64,000 nucleotides of DNA from Anticarsia gemmatalis. Its lineage: Eukaryota; Arthropoda; Insecta; Lepidoptera; Erebidae. Each line of letters begins with the position of its first letter. Position 1 is the stretch's first letter. The DNA is taken from the NCBI RefSeq assembly GCF_050436995.1, contig NC_134756.1:2046001-2110000 (forward strand). Direction: 5' to 3'. The notes beneath the pieces were generated by a model that saw only the letters and a list, made by a program, of their open reading frames with translations, had not been told where the DNA came from and did no database searches. Below are positions 24,501 to 39,500 of this stretch, piece by piece. The translations under genes and the position numbers were made by a program.

Positions 24501-27500
24501 TATTGTAAAATTTTCATGAACAAATTCTATTTATGTATTTAATACATTACTAAAAACGATTTTCAACAACTTCTAAATGAACAGTACTTACGGTTAATAG
24601 ACTCTATGACAAAACAAAAATCTAAACTCGTTCACTCGGAATAATCTTTATATTTAATAGATTAGCTCTTTCAATCGTCTAAATTCCCTTAGTTCGCAGC
24701 AAAGGCAACCGAGATTGTCATTATTGACAATATTTCTTGATATGTGAACGTTTATTCACAGTCAAGATTGAAGACAATTCCTATCACCTATCTGTATTGC
24801 TATCAAAGCATGAGCTTTTCACCAGAGATGTGCTATGCAGCTATGCTAGGAGGATGTAATAGCTATGCTCAATGGCGTAACTACAGTGTGGCAAGTCGGT
24901 AAAATGCCACGGTCCCTCGGTCGGAAGGGGCTCCTTCCGATGAATTTGCCATGAACGGTATAGTTACGCCACTGGCTATGCTATAAAACTATGTGATCAT
25001 TTCCACCGATACTAAGGTATATAGCGGTGCGAGAAAGATGTGCTATGAAGATGTGCCGCAGCGAAGTAGCATATAGCTACACCACGCGACTATCCATAGC
25101 ACGCTTCCTTCCACATAAAAAACTTATCTTACCCCCGGTTGCTGAGTATATTTAGCGGTAGTTTATCTATTAAATAGCATTTTTCTTATATGAGTTTTGA
25201 CACTATTGAATAGATAAATTACCGCTAAATGTACCTCAGAAACCGGGGGTTAATGATTTCTACCAGTGCTATACTATATGCATAAATGACTATGATTGGT
25301 GGATATTAAACACAACCATAGCAATGTAGCATAGCACATCTCTGGTAGAAAAACACCTTTTAGACAATTACATCTAATAGTAACCATATTTTTTTTAATG
25401 GCAAGACATAAGAGTATCAAAGCCTATTCGAAAATCAAATGCATAAAGAGATCTATTAAAAGAAAACAATATAAGAAAAATATTTTTATTTTTTACTGGA
25501 CGCAAATGGCATTCGAGACAATAATTGTATAAAAATATAATATTTTGTTTATTGACGAAGTTATTGATTTATTTTTGCGTCGAATAAAAACTAATTCTCA
25601 CTAATTACATGCATCTAAATATATTTTTTATCTATTTTTATTACAATACTATAATGCAACAGGCCTTAAAATACTGATAATTAAAGGTATACCTTATTCG
25701 TTTACCCGACGTTTCGATCGAATTTGCATCAACCGTGGTCACAGGCAGACTCTTTAATTTTCAATCGCGTTTAAGACTAGTTGCATTATAATATTACCTT
25801 CATTATTACACAATAAAAATAACATTTGTCTATACTACAAAAAAAATCATAAGACAATTCAAAAAGTAAAACAATGCAGTAACTAAAATCTCACTAATAT
25901 AAAACATTAAAAAATAAACTAACATGCAATATTTTTTGTATTTTTCATTGACTATTTACAAATTTCATCTACTTATTGAATAGAGAAATTAATATTAGAA
26001 AAACAACATTTATTTTTTAATACGGAAAACAAAATCATAGTATACTTTTGTGCTTTGGTCGAAACGTTTTTAATGAATATAATAAAATTAGCCTCCACCG
26101 TCCTGCTGTTGAGAAATGACAAAATAAATCGACTATAAAATAATATATTTTAAAACATATTATAACAAAAAACAAAGAAAATAAAGACCCCATGTTGTTG
26201 TGCAGCAGAGACAATCATATATCGATTGAATTATCTATCAAAGTAACAAATAAGAATTGCTAAACATTTTCTAAAGACTGTGTAGTATATGAATTGGCGA
26301 TTTTTTATGGAAGGCCCAACTCATACTAGCGGAGATGCTGCTAAGATACTAAGACATAAATCAATCACATTTAGGGGAAGTTTATCTTTTCAATAGCGTT
26401 TAAGCTCATATAAACATGACAGTTAGAATAGATACTACGCTCCGATGGATAGAAAGTCTAAACGCAAGTTAAAAACGGCGGGGCATTGGTAACTAGTGTA
26501 TTACGTTCATTTTGTCATTTCTCTAACTTTATTTATAGTTTATAGTATAGTTATAGCAGCCATTTTAAATTATTATGCTATAGGAATGTCGCAGTCTCCT
26601 GCTATAATATTAATGTTCACTTATAATTCATTTCATATACTATGCGCGCGACTGTTTGTGTTATTTTTTAGGCTTTTTTAATGATGCTATATACTCTGAA
26701 AATGTAAATAAAATATGGTCAGTTTGTGTTAAATATAGAGTATATATTATTCATTGTTTATTGAAATAAAACCAATAGTTTTAAGAAATGTAAGTGTAAT
26801 ATTATTGTTTTTAAGTAATAATATTATTATTAAATTGTAGTTATGTACCAAATACCAAATAGATGTTACTCCAATAAAACAAATTGTATAAACCTAATAC
26901 CAAAAATAAAATTAGGTATAAGAAAATAAAAACTACAAAAGATCTATGCTTTTCCAAGTTACCCAACACTGACAAAAAATATTATTACCAAAAACTGTTA
27001 TAAAAAAATTACTATGTACATATTACTGAAGACATTTGTCAGTCTTAGGAAATAATTGGAATGTATAAAAATAAAGTACACTTTCATACCACCTTCAAAA
27101 AGGCCTGAGATCATTCAACATAACATCACTTAAGCCTTTTTTATACTGAAACTGCAAAACACTTTCAGCAGACAAGAAGTTTATTGGAAGTATCATAATC
27201 AACATAAGAGCCAGAATATAGCTCACTATAACAGCTCACTGATTCTACCACTATCGGCAAACGGCTAGCTAGCCCACTGACTGTAGAAAATCGTGACACA
27301 GTTCTGCCGTAGCGCTATTCTCTACAGTACCGACTGTATAGAGTGTGTATAGAGCAAAGAGAGTTTGACATTTAAAATTTACTGCAAAAATAGTTCCAAC
27401 GGCGCCCGCTAGAAGCGCTGATGATTCTCATAAAAAAAATTCTTGATAGCCAGCCGGTTGTTAACAGTGGTGCAGAATCACGTTACTGGTCTCTACTTGT

Positions 27501-30500
27501 TATTATTCATTTGGATAACTAAAACATTTATTAAATCGTAGAATATCTTCCTTAACTTCAACACCAAAAGTTTAAGACTTGATTACTGAATAATTCAATC
27601 TTACACACCAAAAAGTTTATATTTAATTAGAATCATTATTAAGGTACATTTTTGTATGTTATAATGAGCTATACTTCTTTATTCGCTACACTACGTAAAA
27701 TATCTACCAATAGTAGAATGTTAGCGCAAAGATATGATGCAAATTGATATGTGACTCACCGTCGATAGTTCCGAACTCTCGTTCGTGTGCCCGCGTGAGC
27801 ACCTGCTTGTATAATGTCTCGGCTTCTTTGTACTTGCCCTGGGAAAAACAACGTTTTATTCATTAACAACTGATTTAAAATAGTAAACATGGTAATAATA
27901 GCGGAATAAATAGTTCTCCGTTGTATTTATATGAGATATTGTGTATTTAAATACGTTTTTACTCTAAAATGGCGCAATCGATAGGGGTGAAATTAGACAA
28001 GCCACAGGTACAATTATGAGCAAAAAAAAAGTAAAGAACAATTTTATATTGATTAGGCGACTTACTCATTGATCAATATATTAATGAGTAATCGTTGTGA
28101 TCTATTTATTTTACCATCTTAAATGTAACAGTAATTGCTTTAAGTCTGTCTGTGCGTTAGTTTTGTTTAAGGCACGATAAAATGTCCCCACAATATTAGA
28201 TTCATTTCTAGTTTTCAAAGAGACAGTAGACAGACCTGTTTGAGATAGCAAGAGGCGAGATTGTTCTTAGTCTTGGCGACATTGGGGTCGTCGGGTCCCA
28301 GCTTGCTCTCGTAGATCTCGAGCGCGCGCTGGTAGTACTGCTCTACTTCCTCGTATTTGTTCTGCAATAAATAATAGTATAGGATTAGTTTAAGATTTTG
28401 AAGTAAACAATACATTTTCAGAATAAACTGATCAAGATTTACGTTAACAACATTATTGATACATCTCATGATACCGATATAGTTGTTAAAAGCAAGTTTA
28501 AATCGTCCACTATTTATTAAGAAACTTATTCTGGTACATGCTATACTTCTGCATTACTTTTTTTATTGTAGTACATACAAAGGTATTCGGTTTTATTGTT
28601 ATTCAACTTTCATGTAAATCAAGAAGTTCGATAAGTCTAAACTAGGCCTTTACCGTTTGTCGTTAACCTATAAATTAATCCATACTAATATTATAAATTC
28701 GTAAGTAACTCTGTCTGTCTGTCTGTTACTCAATCACGCCTACTAACTACTGAACCAATTTGCATAAAATTTTGTATGGAGATATTTTGATACCCGAGAA
28801 AGGACATAGGCTACTTTTTACCCTGGGAAAATGACGCATTCCCATGGGAAAATTCAGATGGCGGACGAAGTCGCGGGTAAAAGCTAGTACTTAATATAAA
28901 GAACATTAAAATGGCGTGTTGTGAGTACCTGGTTCTGGCACAGCAGCGCCAGGTTGTTGAGCTGCTTGGCCACGTCGGGGTGGTCGCGGCCCAGCACGGC
29001 CTCGCGGATGCACAGCGCGCGCTTGCACAGCGGCTCCGCCTCGCGGTACTTGCCTAATCACATAAATATGTTTCATATTACTATTTTATCTAGCTTATTA
29101 TACTTATCACTTATATATATTAAATAGAATATAGTAGTTAAAAAGTATCCCAATCACACATGTGCATAGAAATATTTGTATGAGTCCTTGAGTATGTTAA
29201 AATTTCAAATGTTGTTTTACATAACCTTGCAAGTGGTCATCTATACTTGTAGGTGTGAATTCGTGCGATATTCGTAAATAAATCATATGTACATTGTATC
29301 GATTTAGAAGAAAATTTGGTTTCATTATATAAATTCAAGTAAGCAATTAACTAGAAAGTCATCTTTGATGTGTAACAATTTTTATTCCTTTAAAAATCAA
29401 GGTTGAATGATTTGATTGGATTCCTATTATCACTGTAATCGTATATGTTGAAAATGAGCGTATAGTGTACATACCTCTCTTCCCGTAGAGCACGGCGAGG
29501 TTGTTGAGCGTGGCGGCGACGGCGGGGTGGTTCTCGCCCAGGGTCTTCTCGCGGATGGACAGCGCGTCGTTCAGCAGGTTGGCCGCCTCTTTGTACTTGT
29601 TCTGGTCCCTGGACAACGATAAACACTGGGATTATAACACTGAAGCAAAAATAAATCTCAGTTAATATTAAAAAGAGGTAGAAATTTGCAAGTTTTAATG
29701 TGGGGAGTAACTAATATTTCATTTTTTTTTTTATTATTTAAAACCTACAAGAGAACATTCACAACTAACTGATTTCTAAAAGGTCGATTTCAATTGGAAA
29801 AAATATGTGATTTCGTCTTACTTTGTTGATTTTTAAAGTAAGACGATGCCTAATGTTCGAAATTACATATTTTTGTTAATAATAATTATCGAACGAATTT
29901 GATTAACGTATGATTACATTATTGAAGATAACTTTAACTATAACGTGGAGACGACGTATCGTAGCACGAAAGTGAACCTACGAAGACCGCGCCATACTGT
30001 GCTAACACTGTAAATCAATGGAAAACGTTGAACCTACCTGTAGACCAAGGCGAGTATGTTGAGCATGGTGGCGACGTCGGGGTGGTCGTGGCCCGAGGTC
30101 TTCTCCAGGTCCTCGAGCGCCTGCTTGCAGAGCGGCACGGCCACCTCGTAGCGGCCCTGCGACGCGTACTGGATCACCAGGTTGTGCAGCGTGCGCAGGC
30201 GCGCCGGGATCTCGTAGCCCGCGTTCACCTGCTGCGCGAAGTGCAGCGGCGGCGTCGGCGACATCGCTGCACCGATGGTACCACGGTTATTGACATGTTA
30301 AAATGTATATTACATGTTTGAATAAGAATATGTAGAAACCTAATTGAAGTAAAGGTGTTGCCAATACTAAACAGCAGTAATTCAAATTTTGTGTGTTACG
30401 GATAAATAAAATATGTAAATTTTTTGGATTAGAGTGACAGCATGCCATTTCTATTATCGCTTTTTCAATTCAGTCAGATTTTATAGAAAAAAATAATAAA

Positions 30501-33500
30501 GATTTACACTTTTCAAGCTCTTTATAATAATATTTATCTTTTAGATACATCTTTATCAATGACTACATACTGTCACTGTGAGACCATACAAAAAATAGTT
30601 TCTCTACGCTTTACACATCAAATGTAAATAAAAATTTATATTTCCCATTTCCAGAAGACCTTTACAATTTTTTGCCACCGGTTCATGTTCATGTATTCAA
30701 TATGTTCAATACTGGTACTAAATATTTACCACCCACATTACTGTGTACTACGTTAGATAATGCGTCACATAGGAAATACTATAAAGATAACACTACACGT
30801 TTACTCAATGATAACGCTCATGTAATATTTGTATGAAGATTGTGTAAGATGAAAGTCAGTAGGTTAAAGATTAATTAAGTCCTTGACTTTAAAGAGAGAC
30901 AATGAACCGGGAAATTATGTTTTGTAGTATTGTTTTGTTGGTAAAGGTTATTTTTGAGTAATATTTAAAAAATCGATAGCTGTGTAGGGACACTCCTGAC
31001 GCTACAATATTGTGTAGTCAGCCTGCGAAAGTCCGGCGCAGCAGTCGTCTCCGCGCACTCATTTAGTTAGGTCATATATTCAGTAATTAATATAGTAGTA
31101 GTATATTTGTTATTATCTGGTACCAGTAAATATATATCGTGTATCATGAAGCAGTTTATTCATCGCCTTTAGCACCTCAAGCATCTATAAGCTGATAATG
31201 AGATCGCAGGATCCCGGATCGGGTAAAGCACTATTGCTCTTTTCTTATTATTATTTCGCAATAGGAACGCGGAGGTTATAAACGTATATGGTATATGGAA
31301 ATCAGCTCCCCAATGTTCGCCTCTATTACATGGGACTAATATTATAAATGGCTAAATATGGGTGTATTTATAAATGCCACAGTTTGTAAGGACGGATGTG
31401 TGTATGTACGTTTGTTACTTTTTCATGCAAAAACGATTAAACGAATTATGAAATTTGGTACACATATAGCTAGTCAATTATAATTAGTTAGTTCAACAAT
31501 ACGAATGTTTAAGTACTGCAGAAATACTTCTCGAGATTATTTTCAATGGATTAAATATTTCTAGACTATAAAAACCTGTAGTAACTAGCATAATAAATGT
31601 ATTAAAGAGTGCGCAGGTGTGACAACTACGCAATAACCAAGCGTGATGGAATGAGCTAGAATAGTTTTTGTATGAAACTAGCTGCTGAAATGTTTTACTG
31701 TTAAGAATAGTTAATATCTGTCTGCAATTAGAAATTGTCTGGGGACAGCTTTTATTAATATGAAATATGAGTGTTATTTTTATAGCATAATGTCTTTTAA
31801 TTTTTGATGGCCAATACGTGTTTATTGTGAAGTTGAAGTAGATTATAAATCAATTTAAAAAGTGATTCGAATGTTAAATCAACTATCATTTCAAAACTAT
31901 AACATTTTAAACACTAACATGACATGTACGTTAATTAGCTGTAAATCAATCTCATTTGTATATTATGTCATTGTATAAGAAACTATTATCTCCTACCACG
32001 TTTACTTCGTGATAATAACGATTTTGCTTAATGTGTTCTTCGTAATTGGCGTAATGTTTTTTTATTTTTAATTATGCACAAATCATTGTAAGCTGTGAAG
32101 AACCCTCAAGGAAATAAATAAATAAATAAAGTAGGTAAAAATCTCTTTTACTCAACAGTAAAAATATAACAAACTATGCAATAAACCCAATTACCGTTAA
32201 TTCAAATTCGTGAGCGTAATAAAGTCCCTTTCTATCATCATTGGTCTGTAGCTATTGTACATCTATTACAGATGATTAAGGTGGCGTCAGGTAGAATAAG
32301 TGCACTTTCGTTCACGGCTAAAGAGGCCTGTGCGGGAGTGGCAATCCTTTTTATACTTACCCGTAAATACTTTAGATTGCTTTTGACTTAAGATGAGGTG
32401 AACGGACCATTGGACCGGACACAAGATTGTAAGAAAGTAAAATAAGTGTTTGTCTTACATTTGTTGTTCCTGTTGTCCTCGTGGTCATCATCTGGGAACA
32501 AGTCCACCATGGGATCGTCGCGCTTCTTCTCGCTCTGCCCGCTGCGGTTTGTGTCCGACTCTTCGTTCACGTCGCTGTCGTATTTACTGGAAACAATATA
32601 TTGTTGCTTTAGATGGAAGAAATAATCAAAGGTAATTTTAATAAAGTTTAAGGTCGAAAAATTGTCCTAACTTTGTATCAATGCATCTAATTATGGCTTA
32701 TTTAAATTGGTAACGTTGATGATATATTATTTATATTTCACTTTAAAAGCTGATGATAATGAATCTTAGATACATCAAATGAAAGTAAATAATAATGAAA
32801 GTAGACTCGTTAGTAAGTTAGAACTCGCGTTGTTGCATTATTAAAGGTATGTAGGCATTTGTATCCACTATTTTTGCAGACGCACACGAGCTCCATTAAA
32901 GCAATGAACTGTAAATTTATCCCTTCTGGCTTTACTCTAAAACTGGGTCTTTAAAAAGATGAATAACCACTTTTCCTTCATTTTTAATTTGAACAAGATA
33001 ATGTACTTGCTCGCGCCGAAACATCAGGCAGTCCAAAGTTTAATGTTTTTTCGCATTCATTCCCGTTTAATATAATTATCGTTATGAAGATAATGTGTAC
33101 TCACCGAATAGAAGCCATAAAGTCCAAGTGCTTGTTCTCCTCCTCGAGCTGTGCGACGCGCTGCTCCGAAGCCTGCAGGTGTTGCTGTGCGGCCGCCAGC
33201 TCGTCCCTCAGCCACGCGTTCTCCTGGCACAGCCGCCTGACCTGCGTGCGGAGCTTCTGCTTCTCGGCCTCCACTGATTGTAGGTGGGAGGCTAGGGCCA
33301 TCATTACCTGGAAGAAAAAATGGGAATTAATAATTGTGTTTGGGATATGTTACCGTTCGTGCTGGTAGACGAGTCGCTGTTTAAAGTTTGTTTTTTATTT
33401 GGTGGGTTACGCAAGAGAGATTTTGAGTTAATTTTTAGAGTATAAGTGGGAAGAAAAATTGACAGTAAAGTTAAGGTGCCTCTGCGGTAAGGCAAAATAC

Positions 33501-36500
33501 AAAGGACGTATGTAGTAGGTAAGGCAAGGAAGACCTGCGAAAACTCGAGATAAAATTGGGAAATACTGAAGTCGAGTGAAACAATATGAGAGTGACGAAC
33601 ATTCTTAAAAAAAAAATCTAGAGTTTATAAACAACTAAAAAGCTAGGCTTAATAACATTTTATCATTGAAAAAACATAAGCTCTTCCATCTTAACCTTCA
33701 CATAACATCGTACAATTTTCCTAGTCGTTACTCCAACGACGAAGATCTGGGGCGTGAAATAACCTGGGCAATTTCGCGCGAGCGCAACGGAAGCGCGCAG
33801 TCGTGGCTAACTGCATCAACTCGCCGGCTAAGAGGGAAGTTGCCGTAATAAAATCATAGAAAATAACGCTCAGATGATTGTTTCATTATATGGCTATTGT
33901 TAGATTGTTTCGGATTATATATAGATACTAATGGATAGCGTTGTTTTGGATTTTATATGCAAGATAGTTAGCTATGATATAAGTGTCACAGTTAACGAAC
34001 ATTGATAAAATTGCCTTGCTTTCTGTTCTTGATATACAAGAAAAACAAAATTAAAGCAAAGAATTATACAACAAATCTAATTCATTATTCCTTCATTCAT
34101 CGTATAGGTAGTGGTCTACCTAGTGTCAAAGATGTTCAAGGCGCCTGAAGGCCTTTGACATGACTGACATGGCGACTTTTAACGTGCCCTCCAAAGCACG
34201 GAGCTGCCTAGATAAAATACCATCACCGATCTATGGAATGACCGTGCCAAGGGTTCCCTCACCCATATATCGTTTGCCGACCGGAGAGCGCAACTGGCTA
34301 TGGGCGTCTCTTAAATTTAATGAAACAGCTGTTTTGGAGAATCTAAAAACCACCTACTCTAAAGAAAATCGTACTACCCACATATAGGTATAAGAAGAAG
34401 TCAAACAACGTTGTAAAATAAAAGTTTAAAGCTTTTTTACAGTTATTTGCGCTGTAACATGCTCTTATAAAGCAGCTTCATTCCATTCGTATTCAGCGTG
34501 CAAGTGCATTTGGACAGGAACGTTGAACAAATACTATCGTAACTTGTGAAGGAATGTATCGACGTTTGGTATTGGAAAAGGCACGTTCAGAATTGGCTGT
34601 ACGTGCGATTTTTGATATGTTTCAGAAGTTTTGTACGTGTAAATCTAAGATATTGACAGATCATTTTTGAGTGCAGGGTTTAAGAAGAAACTCTGGACAA
34701 TCTTTGTTGATAAAACGCAATAAAACTGCAGCGCGGCAAATAAGGGATAGCGAGAAAAGTATAAGTGAGATCTTTTACGGATTAGTCACAAATAATGTCA
34801 CTCGTACGCAATGCGTACTCCGACGTAAATGGAATGGGGAAAGATAGTTCTTTGCTTTATCATGGGACAGTATAGGCTGCTAAAAGATATATCCTACCAA
34901 AGAAAACGTATGACGAGTATCATCATCATCATATCAACATGTATACGTCCACTGCTGTACGATATCTACAACGTCCAGAGTGGTCTAGAGCCGCCCGCTG
35001 CCATCGGCTTCCCGATGCAATATACGACGAGTGATATTATATAATCTGCTGCAATTTCTTCATCTCATAATATCGTGGAAGAGAAAACGTACAAGCGGAA
35101 ATAACTATTAATGGATATAACTGCAAATACCTATTAAAACCTCCCTTAAGCTTCATATACTGCGTGCGTTCAACAACACAAGGCAATCTTTGTCTAAGTG
35201 CATTTTATCGAGCAAAATGGAAATCCACGGGCGTTATTAAAGCCTTTGTTCAAGCTTAACACTTCGTATGCATATGCTTTTAATGCATGCATTTAACAAT
35301 CGATCCATGTGTCCATTAGCTGTAGACTGTACTTTTGTTAGTGCACTTAACTATTTGGGATTGTGCTTTTGGCGTAGGCAAAAAAGCTGAAATCATTTTG
35401 TATGCTACAAGTATTTCCACGAAAAGTGTTGTGAATTCGTATTTTATTTAGTCTATTAAAAGAGTGCCAATCCAAACAGATTTAAGTGCTGAAGAAGACG
35501 AAATTACTTATTTCACTTTTATCTACTGTCATCAACATTGAATAAAAAAATGTCATACTAAGCAAGTTCTAAACGAATCAGACTTTCGTATTTTTAAAAG
35601 TAAGCATCTCTGTTGTCTATAGCACGATCTTTAATTCGGTATTGTGGGATTATTAATACTCTAGTCTACATGCCTAATAAATATCAGCCTTTGGTCATAC
35701 AAGCAAAAAATTAATATATATATATATTATGTGTAAAGTTAGCATCAGAAATCACATCCCATCACGACAGTAGCAATGTATACCAACATTCGAATACCCC
35801 ATTAGTTCTCCTAACTTATTTCATTCTTGAAGCCAAAAAGAACTCGGTATTCGACCAAGAACAATCCCTACAAGCACAAATAAGCCGGCTAAACTTACAC
35901 ATACTCTAAGAATAAAGCCGTTGGTCTTTAGTGGGTGTTTTACGAGGCGACAAAACGGGAACAGCTCTCTTGCTTTTCTAACTTTGACCAATGATTTGTT
36001 ACTACCAGTTTGCAGAAGTTATAGGTATTTGGGTGGTCTGTTAGTAAATCGACTGTTGCAGTGTTTTCAATGTCTTTAATTGTCGTTATTGATCGTAAGT
36101 CGTAAACAAGAAAAAGAGCCCAATCCCACAGATTATAAGCCCCAACAGGTTTTTTTTTTCAAAACCTTTATCGAAGAATTAATGGAATTTCAGTTAGATG
36201 ACTGAGTGCTTTCGAAGTGTCTGCGTAAAAAAAAATGATCAGGTTTTAGTCAATTAAGTTGTTAAGCAAAACCCTTAGCCTACACTAGGCTAAGGGTTTT
36301 GCTTAACAACTTAATTTATTAATTTTCTTAAAGCTGACTTTAACGATAGAAATGTTGGTAATAATCAGGAAAAATTGTACAACTATTCTCATTGCGAATG
36401 TTTTCGTAAAAGTAAAGCTACCCACTTTATTAATTGTCACAACTAATCAGAAACTTCATAACTCCGAGATTGGCACAACTTTTTATCCCCGTCGTCGACA

Positions 36501-39500
36501 AGGGTACAAGCCAAGGGGAGTGCGTGGGACCCACCCTGACTGTAGGTAATCTCAGACATAAATAAACCGAGTTGATTAATGAGGCTGCTTCAGTGCCGCG
36601 CTGTACCGCCCCCGGGTTTAAAAAGCTTTGGTTTTAGTGTAAATTAATTTTCGTTATTACTTTATGGATGGCAGGTGATGTTTTATGTTTTTGTACTGTC
36701 TAGGAAGGAAGAAAGGAAAAAATTAGATCAACGTAATCAATTTGTGACTATTGCTATCAAAAAGATTGAAAGGCTTCGTTACTTAAGAATTACTTGAAGT
36801 TGAACCAGACAGATGATGTGTGTTTGATTAAATACAACAAATAATAAAATGAATAGGTAAAAGTCATTAATGGCAAGTTCTCACTTACTACAATCTGATT
36901 GTAAGGACAGTCCCAAGACTGTTTGATCGCTATTGACAAAATATTAGTCACAAAATCTCTTTTAAATAAATTCCAAGCAATTTGAAAGACAAATCCAAAT
37001 ACACTAGCTGATCCGCATGAAAAAACACGTGTAGAAAATTTTATTCCCTATTTTACTTGTTTAGGGGCTAATTGAAAAAAAATCTGCGTTTAGTAGTAGT
37101 ATGAATAGTTCTTGGAGCTTATTACGTGTATTCAGGACATACAAGTACTGCGCAGTGAATAGCGAGTAGTCACCCTAAGTTAAACACGTCGCGTCCTTTT
37201 GTCTATAATATAAACATTCCCACGTTCATCACTGCATTTTGTCGAGTCAAGGACTTGAGTTGGGGTTGTAGTGGTGCAAGTGCAAGGGATCTAGCGAAAA
37301 TGATTTTAAAAAATAATAAAAATATAGATATAGATATCATTTTCTCAAACTAACGAGTAGTAGAACCTACATTTCGCCAAGAATCAATTCAATTTCCGTG
37401 GTAAACAAGAGGTCTCTTCTCATTGTCCTTTATTGAGCTTGTTTCCAACTCAGGGCTACAACTGATATTTAGTCAACAGAAAAACTTAGTTTATTTTTAT
37501 TTACCTGAGGACATAAATATATGGGTCTAAATCAATAGCGATTTTATTAAAGACTAAATAAAGTTAGTTGGTTCTACCAGAAGGAGGCTTATAAAAGCTT
37601 CGTATATACGGAGAGTATTACGGAAATTGCTAAAAGTTACGATTTAATATTGCACAGACGCTAAGCTTACTGCATAGCTATAAAATCTTTAGGAGAATAC
37701 CAAATAGAATGCATAGGAACAGTGTAGTACGAAAACTTACATAAGTTCAGGCTGCTCTGCCAAAAAACAACGTGACTTAACATATAAAAATTGATGTCTC
37801 TTCAAAGAATTTGGGCCAGTGGGGCGACGCATTACGGAAGACGTTTATAAAGGACGGCCACGGGATGGGGTCTGATTACGCTTGCAGAAATGGGTGAAGG
37901 TCAGATGAAAGGCAAATTGGAAAATTCACTGCTATCACTAGTCTCGGTTGGTAAGCCATATAAATTTATTAGAAGGATCTCTGAAACTGGTAGATTGATG
38001 TCGTATTTAGGGACCTAGTTTTGGACGACCGGTTGGCAGTATAATCTTCGTGGAGGTTGTCGAAATTGGCACAGGATTGGGATGAGTGACGTAAAACGAA
38101 GACTAGCTTATGCAGTGGCCCAATAATTGCAATGGTGCACCAAATCACGACTTAGCAATACTACAAAGTATCTAGTAGTATCAAATAAAGTATCTTAAAC
38201 CTTAAAATTCTCAGTGTGTTTAAGAATCATTAGCAAATTAATATTACCTAATGCTTTGTTTCTAAGTAGGCTTAACTAAATTTATTCACATGTACTAATA
38301 CTATACTAACTACAGACTTATGTCACAAATAGAGCAAAAGTCACAATACTTCGTTACAGAAGTTGTACCTATGTGTAAATAAAATACACAGAACGATACC
38401 CCTTTCGTACTTAATATAAGTGCTGCATTAGAGCTATAACCCCTTCAAATACTTACATACAAGAGGTCCTACATCCGCATACACGTGTCTAAAGCCAACA
38501 TTTTTCCTACATTCTAATCGCCATAATCTCCCCACTTAGCCTGGTGCCAACGTCGACAACCTCCCGAGAGGGTGCCAAGTCCTTTGTCAGAGGCTGATAC
38601 ACCCGCGCAATTTCATTTTTACCCCCGACACAATGTGCGTTGAGATAAACTGCCTTAGTATGAAGTAGGGTTGTAACTGAGCTGTATCGGATGTGAATCG
38701 GACTTTTAAATCTATACTAATATTATAAAGCTGAAGAGTTTGTTTGTTTGATTGTTTGTTTGAACGCGTTAATCTCAGGAACTACTGGTCCGATTTGAGA
38801 AAATATTTCAGTGTTAGATAGCCCATTTATCGAGGAAGGCTATAGGCTATATAATATCACGCTACGGCCATTAGGAGCGGAGTAGCAACGAGAAGTGTTA
38901 CAAAAACGGGTAAAATTATGACGCATTCTCTCTTATGTGATGCAAGCGAAGTTGCGCGGGTCAGCTAGTGTTCGATATACACTAGTCCCAAAAATTAAGG
39001 GATATAAAAAAAGAATCCAAATTTTTGGGTGATTTTCAACAAGCTGAAACTCCGAGGAAAATGGTCGTACAGAAAAAATAAAAAAAACAAATTGTAGCTC
39101 CAAGTGTCTAGTTTTTAGATATGACCATGATTTTTTTTTGTCATGGCCAGGTCTGGAGAAATCCTACGAAAACTACCAAAAAAAAATTTTTCCACATGTT
39201 TTTCCTCCTAAAAAAAGGTCCACGGGCTTAAAAAAATTTTTTTTTATTCTTTCGTTCTAAAGTTCTTTTAGAAAATTTAATCCTCTTTAATTTGCCGTAT
39301 TTAAAAAGCCTGTACGACGATTTGCCACGGAGTTATCGTCAATCAAAGCAAAAAAGTTATTTTTGACTTTGATATTCAATAACTCCGGAAATAATGATCG
39401 TACAGGAAATCAAAGGAGGGTTTTGAAAACTGCACAATATTCTCTATAATAAAATGTAAACATCTTCTTAGAATTTTTTTTTTTTATTGAAACCTCGGAC

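Larger units (their letters stand above)
24821..25346. mobile_element. MITE, family C, carrying two nested MITEs
   Basis: Ends ACCAGAGATGTGCTATGCAG and ATAGCACATCTCTGGT are inverted. The interior holds a TGGCGTAACTA-ended element (24873-24971) and a family B MITE (25132-25249), so the outer element is the oldest. Confidence 0.7.
21700..27759 (-). other. Klc intron 8
   Basis: 6.1 kb with no exon seen. It contains a tRNA-like SINE (22363), a repeat tail (22930), a three-part MITE nest (24821-25346), a retro-repeat fragment (25690) and family A MITE material (27230-27487). Confidence 0.7.
30267..32458 (-). other. Klc intron 3
   Basis: 2.2 kb; no exon seen. It contains a GC-richer block at 30980-31320 of unknown origin and a Helitron-like 5' fragment. 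Confidence 0.7.

Noticed and set aside
30028..30321. 97-residue plus-strand open frame
   Set aside because: Antisense shadow of Klc exon 4; high GC removes stops.
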